Assembly: GCA_964582985.1 (NCBI GenBank)
Contig: CAZOUM010000020.1
Coordinates: 1-42,718 of the forward strand
Reading direction: 5' to 3'
Source of the DNA: CAZQYB01 sp964582985
Lineage (GTDB): Bacteria; Planctomycetota; Phycisphaerae; Sedimentisphaerales; Anaerobacaceae
Length of the DNA stretch: 42,718 nucleotides
The notes beneath the pieces were generated by a model. It worked only from the letters and a program-made list of their open reading frames with translations, did no database searches and was not told the origin of the DNA. Of the stretch, positions 1 to 8,345 are shown piece by piece. Every line of letters starts with the position of its first letter. Within the stretch, counting starts at the first letter, position 1. The position numbers were made by a program, and so were the translations under genes.

Positions 1-2
1 TT

Positions 3-125
3 GGGATTGATGTGATTGAATATTTTAAAGAGCTGGCGGAGGAGACAGGAGTTGCCTATCAAAACTTGATTAACCTGTATCTTAGAGAGTGTGCTCATTC
101 GCGTAAAAAAATAGTATTGAAATGA
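3..125 (+). CDS. C-terminal end of a CopG/BrnA-type ribbon-helix-helix antitoxin (partial)
   Basis: The frame is open from the window edge to a TGA at 123-125 and gives 40 residues. The stretch around VIEYFKELAEETGVAYQNLI resembles the DNA-binding end of ribbon-helix-helix antitoxins of the BrnA/CopG type, in which a helix with EYFK is followed by PYQ/AYQ-N-LIN-x-YL. In such systems the antitoxin follows its toxin and represses the shared promoter. The toxin would lie upstream, outside the window. The tail is basic (RKKIVLK). The family call rests on motif memory from a fragment, so it is moderate. Confidence 0.6.
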   Translation, partial: GIDVIEYFKELAEETGVAYQNLINLYLRECAHSRKKIVLK

Positions 126-174
126 GCCTCTTGACAGAGGAAAAGGTGTGCATGGCACAGCCTACCTTGATTTT

Positions 175-192
175 GGTGGGGCAAGCCCCACC
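175..192. repeat. GC-rich perfect hairpin in the convergent intergenic region
   Basis: GGTGGGGC and GCCCCACC are separated by AA, giving a perfect 18-bp palindrome. It lies between the convergent antitoxin fragment and the aldolase gene. No clear T tract follows on either strand, so it may be a dispersed palindromic repeat rather than an intrinsic terminator. A second imperfect hairpin (GGGAC...GTCCC arms around AGCCA-loop-TGGCT) lies at about 240-270. Confidence 0.45.
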
Positions 193-293
193 CTTGTATC
201 TTGTATTTCGGTGGGCTACAATCTTATCGTTTTGTCAAGGGACGCTGCCAGCCATTCGTGGCTGTCCCTGTTATTGATTATTGGTTGGTTTTC

Positions 294-1214
294 TTATATG
301 CCGCTGTGTTTGGCTATTTCGAGTCCGGCCATCTCCTGTTTTATTTTCTTTATTTCTTCAGGTCCGGTTTTGTAGAGTGGAGGCAGAACTGCGGTGCCGC
401 ACAGGCCGAGCTCGTTCATGATGACCTTCAGGCCGGCTAAGGACTGGCTGAGGATTCTGCCTTTTTGATAGACTTTGCCCATTTCGTTGGTTAGCTCCTG
501 GAGCTTGTTAGCGGTCGCTTCATCGCCTTTTGTGCCGGCTTCGTAGAGGTCGCGGTATACCTTGGGGACGAAGTTTCCGGTGCTGGGGACTATGCCGTCG
601 GAGCCGAGCAGAAGGGCCATTGTAGAGAGTCCGGCGGAGCCGGTGAAGTGTGAGAAGTCGGACCTGTCCTTCCACATATTGATGGCCTCTTTGAAGCGCT
701 CTTCGTTTTTCTCGGAGTCTTTAAGGCCGACAATTCTCGGGTGCTGGCTGAGTTTGTCGACGACATCGAGGGGAATCGACATATGGGTCGTTATCGTAAT
801 ATTGTAAACCATCATTGGGCCGGGGATGCTCTCGGCCAGCTTTTCGTAGAACTTTAGCATGTGGTCGGGCGTCAGTGGATAATAGCTGGGCAGATTGACG
901 ACCACGGCATCTAATCCGAGGTCGAAATATTTTTTGGCTGCTTCGACTGAATTTTTAAAGCAATTACTTGCAATACTTGCGTAAGTTTGGGTTCGGCCGG
1001 CAGTTTGCTTGACCGTCGCCTCTACAAATGCAGGGCGGGCTGATTCAGGTACGGATGTACCTTCGCCGGTGGTTCCGAGCACAAAGGGGCAGGCGCCGCC
1101 GGCTACTATGTGCTCTGTTACGCGTTTTGCCGCGTCTATATCAATTTCTCCTTTGTCGGTGAAGGGGGTCACCATTGGAACTACTACGCCTCGATACTTT
1201 TTTTGCCCGCTCAT
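294..1214 (-). CDS. Dihydrodipicolinate synthase/N-acetylneuraminate lyase family aldolase
   Basis: A 306-residue class I aldolase of the DapA/NanA TIM-barrel family. It has the GTTGE motif at residues 47-51, Tyr137 in VYN and the Schiff-base lysine K165 in GLKDS, so the active site looks intact. The ATG at 1214 has GGAG 8 nt upstream. The family splits or joins pyruvate and an aldehyde. Members make lysine precursors or degrade sialic acids and keto-deoxy sugar acids. Placement after a split transketolase and a URO-D-family gene, not with lysine genes, favours a catabolic sugar-acid role over dapA, but this is inference. It is the last gene of the minus-strand operon, 93 nt below the transketolase C subunit. 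Confidence 0.85.
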   Translation of the reverse strand: MSGQKKYRGVVVPMVTPFTDKGEIDIDAAKRVTEHIVAGGACPFVLGTTGEGTSVPESARPAFVEATVKQTAGRTQTYASIASNCFKNSVEAAKKYFDLGLDAVVVNLPSYYPLTPDHMLKFYEKLAESIPGPMMVYNITITTHMSIPLDVVDKLSQHPRIVGLKDSEKNEERFKEAINMWKDRSDFSHFTGSAGLSTMALLLGSDGIVPSTGNFVPKVYRDLYEAGTKGDEATANKLQELTNEMGKVYQKGRILSQSLAGLKVIMNELGLCGTAVLPPLYKTGPEEIKKIKQEMAGLEIAKHSGI

Positions 1215-1307
1215 TCGCTGGCTCCTTTCTTTTTAACTGTGCTTTTGTAATTCAATGAGTTCTTCTTGTATATTGCTGAACAGAGAAACGTATTGATATG
1301 TCCCTGC

Positions 1308-2243
1308 TCAATTTTCCAAAAAGCTTATAACTTCTTTTTCTATATCCTCGGCCCTTAAGCCGAATTTTTTCTGCATTTGCTCGTTTGTGCCGGATTTGCC
1401 GAAGACATCCTTTACTCCTATCCTTTTTACTCTTACGGGCATTTTTTCGCATACTACTTCGGCAACTGCGGAGCCTAATCCTCCGTAGATGTTGTGATTA
1501 TCGACGGTTACTATTCCGCCTGTTTCCTTGGCTGCTTTTACAATCGCATCCTCATCGATGGGTTTGATAGAGCTCATATTAATGACTCTTGCGTCAATGC
1601 CTTTTTCTTTCAAAGAGTTGCCTGCTTTGAGAGTATCCTCCATCAAGTCTCCACAGGCAATCAGGGTGACGTCCTTGCCGTCTTTTAAGGTCACGGCTTT
1701 TCCCAACTGGAATTTATAGCCGTCAGGTACGAGCTGGGGTCTGGGGTCCCTCCCTACTCGTATGTACATGGGGCCGTCATAGTCGGCGGCGAATCTGACT
1801 ATCTGTTCGGTTTCGAGGGCGTCCGCCGGCTGGACGACAGACATGCGGGCGATTGACCTCATAATGGCTATGTCTTCGAGGGCCTGATGTGACGCGCCGT
1901 TTTTGCCCACAAAAAGACCTGCATAGAGTCCGAGGATTTTGACGTTTAGTCCGGCCAGGGCGATAGAGACTGTTACCTGGTCACAGGCCCTTCTGGAGCA
2001 GAAGACACACAGGGTCGAGGCAAAGCAGTTAAAGCCGAGGGTGCTCAGGCCTGCTGCGATTCCCATCATGTTCTGCTCGGCGATGCCGACCTGGATGAAC
2101 CTTTTAGGAAAACGGTCTTTGAAAGCGGCGACTTTGGAAGCCGGCCAGAAGTCTGCATCTAAGACTACAACGTTGGGATTAGTGGCTCCTAAATCCGTGA
2201 GTGTTTGGCCCAGGACGTCTCTGGGTGCTATTTTTTCCGACAT
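1308..2243 (-). CDS. Transketolase, C-terminal (pyrimidine-binding/TK-C) subunit
   Basis: 311 residues that match the second half of transketolase, as in organisms where the enzyme is split. The activating glutamate for thiamine diphosphate is in GIAEQNMMGIAAG. The conserved GKNGASHQ-type loop and the C-terminal domain (GGIVTVDNHNIYGGLGSAV) are present. It begins at the base next to the N-subunit stop (2243/2244), so the two are translated together and should form one enzyme. Transketolase moves two-carbon ketol units between sugar phosphates in the non-oxidative pentose phosphate pathway, in the cytoplasm. Confidence 0.92.
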   Translation of the reverse strand: MSEKIAPRDVLGQTLTDLGATNPNVVVLDADFWPASKVAAFKDRFPKRFIQVGIAEQNMMGIAAGLSTLGFNCFASTLCVFCSRRACDQVTVSIALAGLNVKILGLYAGLFVGKNGASHQALEDIAIMRSIARMSVVQPADALETEQIVRFAADYDGPMYIRVGRDPRPQLVPDGYKFQLGKAVTLKDGKDVTLIACGDLMEDTLKAGNSLKEKGIDARVINMSSIKPIDEDAIVKAAKETGGIVTVDNHNIYGGLGSAVAEVVCEKMPVRVKRIGVKDVFGKSGTNEQMQKKFGLRAEDIEKEVISFLEN

Positions 2244-3119
2244 CTATTTTTTCTCCTTCATCTGTGCTAAAGTAGATTTGATTTCTTCTTTGGAACAACC
2301 AAGCTCTTTGAGGGTGCTTTCAACCTGTTCTGCAGTCATTTGGACGGAGTGGCTCGGCCAGGTGTCTTCAATATATGAGATGTTGCGTCCTTTTACGGTG
2401 TGAGCGATTATGAAAGTTGGTTTGCCTTTTATTTGTCTTGCTTCGTCAAGGGCGTTAATTAGCTGAGTGACGGAATGTCCATTTGCCTCAATGACGTGCC
2501 AGCCGAAGGCGGCCCATTTGTCATAAAGCGGTTCGAGGGGCATCACCTCCTGGGTTCTGCCGGAAAGCGCGAACTTGTTGTAGTCTATTATTGCAGTGAG
2601 ATTATCAAGCTCGAACTTTGAGGCGGACATTGCAGCTTCCCATATTTGTCCCTCGTTGCATTCGCCGCATCCCAGCAGGGCATAGACGCGAAAGTCTTTG
2701 CCCTTTATGTTGGCGCCTATTGCCATCCCTACGGCTGCCGATAAGCCCTGGCCGAGCGCGCCGGTGCTCATTTCAATGCCGGGACATACGCCTCGCTCAG
2801 GATGCATCTGAAGGATACTGTCAATCTGGTGAAGGGTCGGCAAAACATCTTTGGGGATATAACCTACCTCGGCGAAAGTAGCGTATAGAGCCGGACAGCC
2901 ATGGCCTTTGGACAGGACGAACCTGTCGCGGTCTTCCCATTCGGGGTTCCTGGGGTCGATTCTGAGCTCGTGAAAATACAGAACCGCCAATATCTCTGCA
3001 ATTGACACTGAACCGCCGAGATGGCCGACGCCGGACTTGGCTATCATCTTGACAACATTAATCCGGGTCCGATGGGCTATTTCTTCAAGTTTTTTTACGT
3101 CCACAGTTTTTTTACTCAT
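2244..3119 (-). CDS. Transketolase, N-terminal (ThDP-diphosphate-binding) subunit with altered metal motif
   Basis: 291 residues forming the PP domain of a split transketolase: GHLGGSVSIAEILAVLY, then SKGHG, then the ThDP/metal motif. The motif normally reads GDGE-x-x-EG...N, but here it reads GCGECNEG (codons GGA TGC GGC on the minus strand near 2670). The metal-ligand Asp is therefore Cys, while the downstream Asn (DYN) is kept. The ATG at 3119 overlaps the end of the upstream URO-D-family gene by 8 nt. With the adjacent C subunit it should give a full transketolase. Whether the Cys variant binds magnesium normally is unknown. Confidence 0.92.
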   Translation of the reverse strand: MSKKTVDVKKLEEIAHRTRINVVKMIAKSGVGHLGGSVSIAEILAVLYFHELRIDPRNPEWEDRDRFVLSKGHGCPALYATFAEVGYIPKDVLPTLHQIDSILQMHPERGVCPGIEMSTGALGQGLSAAVGMAIGANIKGKDFRVYALLGCGECNEGQIWEAAMSASKFELDNLTAIIDYNKFALSGRTQEVMPLEPLYDKWAAFGWHVIEANGHSVTQLINALDEARQIKGKPTFIIAHTVKGRNISYIEDTWPSHSVQMTAEQVESTLKELGCSKEEIKSTLAQMKEKK

Positions 3120-4233
3120 TCTTATTCTCTCCGTATTTGTTACTCAATTGCCTGCAGAGGTCCATAGCAAACAATATGCGCTCGTCGGGGACATCAACCT
3201 CGATATCGGGCAGGCCGACGTCGCAGGGCGCCAGCTCCTGGGCGATGTGCCCAAAGTCGCTGCGAATCTGGTCATCGGATTTATTTACCAGGTCCATCGA
3301 GGTGTAAAGTATGTTCCTGCGTGTATTGGGAAAGAGGCGTTTTGCTTTTTTAAAGTCGGATGTTATTCCCATATCAATATATCCGAGTTTGGGCACGGTT
3401 GCGTAGGCCTCCATATATGGGTCTACGACCCAGGCACAGTTGTGGATGCCGAAGTTTTTGAATTCCGCTCTTATTTTTGAGTCGAATGGCAAGACATGTT
3501 CGCGGTAATGGTCTGCGCTTATCATATTTACGACGCAGTTTGAAATTGTGGCGAACTTTTCGTCTACGCCTGCTTTCCTTTGATGCTGGTGCAGTTTTTT
3601 TATGCCCTGTATCATTGTTGTTGCGACGCAATCAAAGATATGGTGTGCGCGTTGTGGTGCATCGAAGAGGTCCATAAAAATTCTTTCTCCGCGGAGGCGA
3701 AAAGCGGTGTTGAGCACTCCCTGCCAATTCAGATATCCTCTTGCGGTGCCTGTCAACTGCTCGATTCTATCGAGTTGATTGAGGATTCCCTGAAAAAACT
3801 CGTTGTTATCGAGGTCCGGCGGGGACAGCGAATCAGCCTGTTGGTCTGTAAGCGGCTCGGCGTGGGGCGCGGGCCACTTGTCAGGAAAATACTTTATTGG
3901 CTGGCCGAACATAGCTGGCACGACGGCACAGCCATACATACCGGTAATCAGGTCGGGTGGTTTGTTGTCGTTTGCTTCGCCGATATCACGGCCGGGAAAT
4001 CGACGCTTAATTTCATCTGTCATAAGGCGGTGACATTGCAGCCTGTAGTCGGGGTCGGCGTGCCATCGTTTCGAGAAATCAACGCCGCAAAACTTGTGGA
4101 ACCAGGAGGGGTTGAAGCCAACTTCCGGCCGCATAAAAGGTTCGGCGCCTTCCGCGGGCGTTCGCGTCGGGGGAGCACCGAGCGCTATGTAATAGCGAAG
4201 CTGGTGGCTGTTTGTCGGTTTGTAAGCGTCCAT
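3112..4233 (-). CDS. Uroporphyrinogen decarboxylase (URO-D) family protein
   Basis: About 373 residues of the URO-D/MtaA/CmuA TIM-barrel superfamily, seen in the overall layout: an N-terminal segment with a Trp/Phe-rich HKFCGVDF, central GVLNTAFRLRGE, and a C-terminal GYIDMGITSDFKKAKRLFP. It is not a normal HemE; the start lacks the arginine-rich substrate motif of HemE. Family members decarboxylate uroporphyrinogen or transfer methyl groups to corrinoids or cobalamin. Planctomycetes carry many of unknown substrate. An upstream TTG at 4254 is possible, but the ATG at 4233 has GGTAGG about 9 nt before it. It heads the operon with transketolase and an aldolase. Confidence 0.72.
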   Translation of the reverse strand: MDAYKPTNSHQLRYYIALGAPPTRTPAEGAEPFMRPEVGFNPSWFHKFCGVDFSKRWHADPDYRLQCHRLMTDEIKRRFPGRDIGEANDNKPPDLITGMYGCAVVPAMFGQPIKYFPDKWPAPHAEPLTDQQADSLSPPDLDNNEFFQGILNQLDRIEQLTGTARGYLNWQGVLNTAFRLRGERIFMDLFDAPQRAHHIFDCVATTMIQGIKKLHQHQRKAGVDEKFATISNCVVNMISADHYREHVLPFDSKIRAEFKNFGIHNCAWVVDPYMEAYATVPKLGYIDMGITSDFKKAKRLFPNTRRNILYTSMDLVNKSDDQIRSDFGHIAQELAPCDVGLPDIEVDVPDERILFAMDLCRQLSNKYGENKNE

Positions 4234-4282
4234 ACAAATTAACCTACCGCACAAGTCAACCTATATTACCCTGGTTGCCAGG

Positions 4283-4312
4283 ATTGCATTACTGCAAAAT
4301 AGCTGCTGTCAA
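4283..4312 (-). promoter_or_regulatory. Candidate sigma-70-like promoter of the URO-D/transketolase operon
   Basis: On the minus strand a perfect TTGACA (4307-4312) is followed 18 nt later by TGCAAT (4283-4288). The start codon is about 50 nt beyond. The -10 box is only a 4/6 match, so this is a moderate call. Confidence 0.4.
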
Positions 4313-4383
4313 ACCTGACACGATGTCCGTCATTGCCGCCCAATTTTTCCTGAGCCGTGGAAACCTGCTATTTAAGACGTGCA

Positions 4384-4434
4384 GGGTGCAACGACACCCC
4401 ACCCGGTTTTTGCTTGTTTGGAGGTTCCAAACAA
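4384..4434. other. Intergenic spacer with two hairpins
   Basis: Between the rubrerythrin stop (4522) and the operon promoter are GGGTG/CACCC arms at 4384-4399 and perfect 8-bp arms TTGTTTGG/CCAAACAA at 4414-4434. They could end minus-strand transcription of the rubrerythrin unit, but no T run follows on that strand. Another palindrome, AAAACGGTCGTTTT, lies near 4459-4472. Confidence 0.35.
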
Positions 4435-4521
4435 TATTGTAAACGAAGTAGTATCCTGTAAAACGGTCGTTTTGTCAAATGATAATTTTCTCAAACTTGC
4501 GGATTCTAAACCGTGGATTGA

Positions 4522-5007
4522 TTAGTAGTCTTCGAGGTGGTGGAACTCGGCGTTTTCAAGCCATTGCTCAGGGCGGGATACGAACTCAATTATATTGTCT
4601 AATAAGAAATAATGTTTGTTTTCTTCCTCAGCCAACTTCCTGAAAATGCCTTTTTGGCAATGGTCCTGGACTTCGTCGGCTTTTTGCAGGTAAAATTCTC
4701 TGCTGTCTTTTTCGATGTCCTGGGCCTTTTTATAAGTTTCGACCTGACTTGCTTCGAAACTAAATTTGTCCGCTGCTTGTTTGACCTGCTCGAAGATGCT
4801 TTTGGCGTCTGAAAGCACATCCGTATTGGAGACTCTTTCGGGTATTTTGCTTTTCATCTGCTCAACAACAGAGTAATGCTTTGCCTCTTCGTCGGCCAGC
4901 ATACTAAATATTTTCTGAAGCCCCTTATTGTCTGCTTTACCGGCCAATTGGCGATAGTAATCCTCGCTGTATTTTTCTTTTTCCATTGCAAACTGCAATA
5001 TGTCCAT
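4522..5007 (-). CDS. Rubrerythrin-like ferritin-fold diiron protein without rubredoxin domain
   Basis: 161 residues from the ATG at 5007, which has GGAGG 9 nt upstream; a TTG at 5025 is less likely. The four-helix diiron ligand set is visible: E15 (SEDYY), E41-x-x-H44 (DEEAKHY), E104 (SREFY) and E129-x-x-H132 (EEENKHY). No CxxC pairs for a rubredoxin module are present. Family members reduce hydrogen peroxide or store or oxidise iron in anaerobes. The gene starts 28 nt below the zwf stop, so it is probably co-transcribed with glucose-6-phosphate dehydrogenase, which could supply reducing power. The electron donor is not visible here. Confidence 0.85.
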   Translation of the reverse strand: MDILQFAMEKEKYSEDYYRQLAGKADNKGLQKIFSMLADEEAKHYSVVEQMKSKIPERVSNTDVLSDAKSIFEQVKQAADKFSFEASQVETYKKAQDIEKDSREFYLQKADEVQDHCQKGIFRKLAEEENKHYFLLDNIIEFVSRPEQWLENAEFHHLEDY

Positions 5008-5035
5008 AATTCTTGGCCTCCGCAATCAACTGAAG

Positions 5036-6607
5036 TTATATTGCTCCGAGCTTTCGCCAGTTTCGGCCGTCGGCTTCGATGAGGCTGTCAGCTTCGGGGA
5101 AGCTCTCGCAGCCGGCAGGATATACGTGTGGTTCTGAGTGGTCTTTTTGCCAGGCCTCGAGAACGGGCGTCAGTAATTCCCAGGCGATTTCGACGCCGTC
5201 GTACCTGGTAAAGAGGGTTTGGTCGCCTACCATACAATCCAGGAGCAATCTCTGATATGCTTCGGGCATATGAACGCCGAAGACGTCCTTATAGCTGAAA
5301 CTCATATTGAGTGTGCTCATACAAATTTTTGAGCCGGGCCGCTTGGCCTGAAAGCTCAGGGAAATTCCTTCCTCAGGCTGTATCTGCAATATAAGGATGT
5401 TTGAAGGCACGTCATCCAGGCCGGCTGAGACAAACATCGAATGTGGGATTTTTTTGAAGGTGACAGCTATCTCGGTATCCTTGCAGGCCAGCCTTTTGCC
5501 GGTTCGCAGGTAGAAGGGGACACCTTTCCAGCGCCAGTTGTCTATGAACAGCTTTGCAGCGACGAAAGTTTCGGTTTTAGACTTTGGGTCTACGTCGGGT
5601 TCCGACCGATAGCCGACAACTTGTTTACCATCTATCGAGCCCGGGCCATATTGACCTCGGACGATAAGCTGGTTCCACTGGTCGAGTTCAATAGGCCGAA
5701 TCGCATGCAGCAGCTTAACTTTTTCATCGCGGAGGCGGTCGGCTTCGAAGGATATCGGCGGCTCCATCGCTACCAGGGCGAGCATTTGCAGCATGTGATT
5801 TTGGAACATATCCCGGAGGGCACCGCTCTTATCGTAGTAGCTTGCTCTGTGTTCAACTCCGATTGTCTCGGCTATGGTAATCTGGACGCTGTCGACGTAA
5901 TTGCGGTTCCAAACGGGTTCGAAGATGGTGTTGGCAAAGCGAAATATCAAGATGTTCTGAACGGTTTCCTTTCCGAGGTAATGGTCGATTCGGTATATTT
6001 GGGACTCATCGAAACATCCGCCGATTGTTTTATTCAATTCAACGGCGCTTTGCAAATCTCTGCCAAAAGGCTTTTCGACAACCAATCGGGGCTGATGCTT
6101 GGAGTCAGGCTCACCGGCGCGAGATAATCCTGCGGAGCACAGGTTTTTTACGATTGAGCCGTACAGAAAGGGAGGGACAGCGAGGTAAAAAATATGGGCG
6201 CCGTCAACTTTATGCTTTTTGTCTAATTCGCTGAGCTTGGCTTTGACGTTGTCATAAAGTGAAGCGTCAGTGTAATCGCCACTTATATAGTAGAGTTTGC
6301 TGGTGAAAGCTCTTAGCTCTTCTGATGATAAATTGTCAGCCTTCTTCTGTACTGCTTGTTGGGCGATTTGGCGGAACTTTTTATCTGAAAGCTCTTTTCT
6401 GCCGCAACCTATTAAGTAGAAGCGTTCGTCAAGCAGGTCGCGGTTGTAAAGCTCGAAGAGGCTGGTAAGCAGCTTTCTGCGGGTCAAGTCTCCGGATGCG
6501 CCAAAGACAACTAAAGCGTTGGGTTCAGCCCTTACTTCGGCACATATAATATCCTGTGGTTTTACAGTTGGCCTAATTTTTTGCATAGCAGTTGTTTTGT
6601 GGCTCAC
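5036..6607 (-). CDS. zwf: Glucose-6-phosphate 1-dehydrogenase
   Basis: Up to 523 residues. The NAD(P) fold has FGASGDL (residues 35-41). VEKPFG (177-182) and the active-site stretch RIDHYLGK (206-213) hold the catalytic and phosphate-binding residues of the family. The enzyme oxidises glucose 6-phosphate to 6-phosphogluconolactone, giving NAD(P)H and feeding the pentose phosphate pathway together with the nearby transketolase. The start is uncertain: GTG at 6607 or ATG at 6586 (MQKIRPT), neither with a strong Shine-Dalgarno sequence. The length matches the family. It lies 72 nt below the PLP enzyme gene and 28 nt above the rubrerythrin gene. Confidence 0.95.
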   Translation of the reverse strand: MSHKTTAMQKIRPTVKPQDIICAEVRAEPNALVVFGASGDLTRRKLLTSLFELYNRDLLDERFYLIGCGRKELSDKKFRQIAQQAVQKKADNLSSEELRAFTSKLYYISGDYTDASLYDNVKAKLSELDKKHKVDGAHIFYLAVPPFLYGSIVKNLCSAGLSRAGEPDSKHQPRLVVEKPFGRDLQSAVELNKTIGGCFDESQIYRIDHYLGKETVQNILIFRFANTIFEPVWNRNYVDSVQITIAETIGVEHRASYYDKSGALRDMFQNHMLQMLALVAMEPPISFEADRLRDEKVKLLHAIRPIELDQWNQLIVRGQYGPGSIDGKQVVGYRSEPDVDPKSKTETFVAAKLFIDNWRWKGVPFYLRTGKRLACKDTEIAVTFKKIPHSMFVSAGLDDVPSNILILQIQPEEGISLSFQAKRPGSKICMSTLNMSFSYKDVFGVHMPEAYQRLLLDCMVGDQTLFTRYDGVEIAWELLTPVLEAWQKDHSEPHVYPAGCESFPEADSLIEADGRNWRKLGAI

Positions 6608-6679
6608 ATTTTTCTGTGGCAGAATTCCTACGTCAACGGCCTGAAATTCGTCCCTGGCTGCTATGGTGCGAACATGCTG

Positions 6680-7885
6680 TTACCGTTTCAAGCCTCTCTC
6701 CAGGTCCTCAATAATGTCTTCAACATCTTCAAGTCCCACGGCGAGCCTGAAAAGGGTATCGGTGACTCCTAACGCGTAACGTTGTTTCCTCGTGTAGTCG
6801 TAATAAGATACCAGGGCGGGATGCGTTATCAATGTTTCAACGCCGCCGAAGCTTGGTCCGATGTAGCACAATTTCAGGGCGTCGAGGAACCGTTTTGCAG
6901 TACTGAGATTGCCCTTGATGTCAAATGTGACGACCCCGCCGCCGCCGGACATCTGCTCCTTTGCTATTTTATAATGACGATGACTTTTAAGGAAAGGATA
7001 GTAGACTCTTTTGATACGAGGGTGGTTTTCAAGAAACTCTGCAACCTTTAGGGCGGATTCGTTTTGTTTCTTTAGCCGTAATGGAAATGTTTTAAGCCCT
7101 CGCAGCAGCAGATAGCAGCAGTGGGGGTCGATTGTTCCGCCCATTGACTTATGTAAATTTCGTATGGTGTCAATCAGCTCTGTCCTTCCCAGCACGGCAC
7201 CAGCCAGGATATCATTGTGTCCTCCAAGGTACTTTGTAGCACTGTGCAGGACAAGGTCCATGCCGAACTCTGTGGGTCTCTGGTTGAAGGGAGTGCTGAA
7301 GGTACTATCTATGAGCGTCAGGACATTATGTCTATCTGCTATCTTTTTGATTTTAACAAGGTCAAAGACATTCAAATAAGGATTGGTTGGTGATTCAGAG
7401 AATATGAAGCGTGTGTTTTTTTTGATGGCTTTCTCCAGAATTTCATAATCTCCGAACGGGACAATGGTGCACTCGATGCCGAATTGTTTCAAGTAGGATT
7501 TACAAAATTCAAGTGTCTTCTTGTAGCTGTCGTCGGTGATAACGATATGGTCGCCGGACCGAAGCAAAGAGAGAATAGTGGTAGTTATGGCGCTCATTCC
7601 GGAAGAGAAAACTACGCAGTCCTCGGCGCCTTCGAGGTCGGCAAGTCGTCTTTCAGCGATGGTTGCGGTAGGATTGCCATATCTGCCGTACTCATAACGT
7701 TGCTTTCCTTTCTTGGTGTAATCTTCGATTGCTTTGCTGTTTTTGAATGTAAATGTGGAGGTTTGAATGATGGGGGTTGTCAAGGAATCGGCATATTTTC
7801 CCCTTGGCTCACCGGCATGTATTGCCCTGGTGGATAAGGATTTGCCGCCACAATTGGGCTTGCGTTTGCGGGATGATTTAGCCAT
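6680..7885 (-). CDS. PLP-dependent trans-sulfuration enzyme (cystathionine gamma-synthase/lyase family)
   Basis: 401 residues of the Cys/Met metabolism fold-type I PLP family: YEYGRYGNPT (64-73), SSGMSAI (94-100, phosphate binding), LIDSTFSTP with D193, and the PLP lysine K218 in HSATKYLGGH. Such enzymes make or split cystathionine, or act as homocysteine synthase or methionine gamma-lyase. The sequence alone does not settle which. The first 16 residues are a basic extension. AAGGGA lies upstream of the ATG at 7885. It heads a probable unit with zwf and rubrerythrin. Confidence 0.9.
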   Translation of the reverse strand: MAKSSRKRKPNCGGKSLSTRAIHAGEPRGKYADSLTTPIIQTSTFTFKNSKAIEDYTKKGKQRYEYGRYGNPTATIAERRLADLEGAEDCVVFSSGMSAITTTILSLLRSGDHIVITDDSYKKTLEFCKSYLKQFGIECTIVPFGDYEILEKAIKKNTRFIFSESPTNPYLNVFDLVKIKKIADRHNVLTLIDSTFSTPFNQRPTEFGMDLVLHSATKYLGGHNDILAGAVLGRTELIDTIRNLHKSMGGTIDPHCCYLLLRGLKTFPLRLKKQNESALKVAEFLENHPRIKRVYYPFLKSHRHYKIAKEQMSGGGGVVTFDIKGNLSTAKRFLDALKLCYIGPSFGGVETLITHPALVSYYDYTRKQRYALGVTDTLFRLAVGLEDVEDIIEDLERGLKR

Positions 7886-8191
7886 TATCTATTTCCCTTT
7901 AATAAGAAGCTGTTGCTTATACGCTTCATCCGGTCCAATGTTGCCCGTATAACCTTTGCCGAGCGATAGTGCTGACTTCGTATCGCTGTTAATCTGACGT
8001 ATCTATCCGAAAAACACAATGACTTCAAGTAATTTTCGCCCGTTCTGAATTTCTTGCCTAAAACTATCCGGGCTTTAGCTTCTAACTCGAAATTCGCCCT
8101 GGGATGTGCATATGCCGGCCATTCCCGGTCGTCGGGCAAGTCTTCTATATGTCTTCAGCAAAAATGAGACAAACTCAGCTTCCAATTTGCT

Positions 8192-8323
8192 CTGTTGAAA
8201 GCCCCATAGGTGTTATTCTGAGTTTGCCATAGGCAGGCGAAGAATCTTTAATTTTAACTGGAAAGAGATTCTTCACTCCGCTGCGCTTCGTTCAGAATGA
8301 CAATTTTTAAGTGTTTTCAACAG
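8192..8323. repeat. Long interrupted inverted repeat (MITE-like element)
   Basis: Nested arms face each other across about 132 bp: CTGTTGAAA (8192-8200) with TTTCAACAG (8315-8323), ATTCTGA with TCAGAAT, and GAAGAATCTTT with AAAGAGATTCTTC. The right half, ending TTCGTTCAGAATGACA, resembles a dispersed intergenic palindrome seen in many bacterial genomes. It fills much of the 460-nt gap between the efflux permease stop and the PLP enzyme start. The rest of that gap shows nothing convincing. Confidence 0.6.
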
Positions 8324-8345
8324 GGCAGAGGCGTTTGTAAAAAAA

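Noticed and set aside
1308..3119. Frameshift explanation for the split transketolase
   Set aside because: Each half has its own start and clean domain limits, and split transketolases are common in bacteria and archaea.
7885..8139. 84-residue minus-strand ORF ending in a TAATG overlap with the PLP enzyme start
   Set aside because: It begins with TTG without a ribosome site, and its composition looks like translated intergenic DNA. The overlap with the next ATG is suggestive but not enough.
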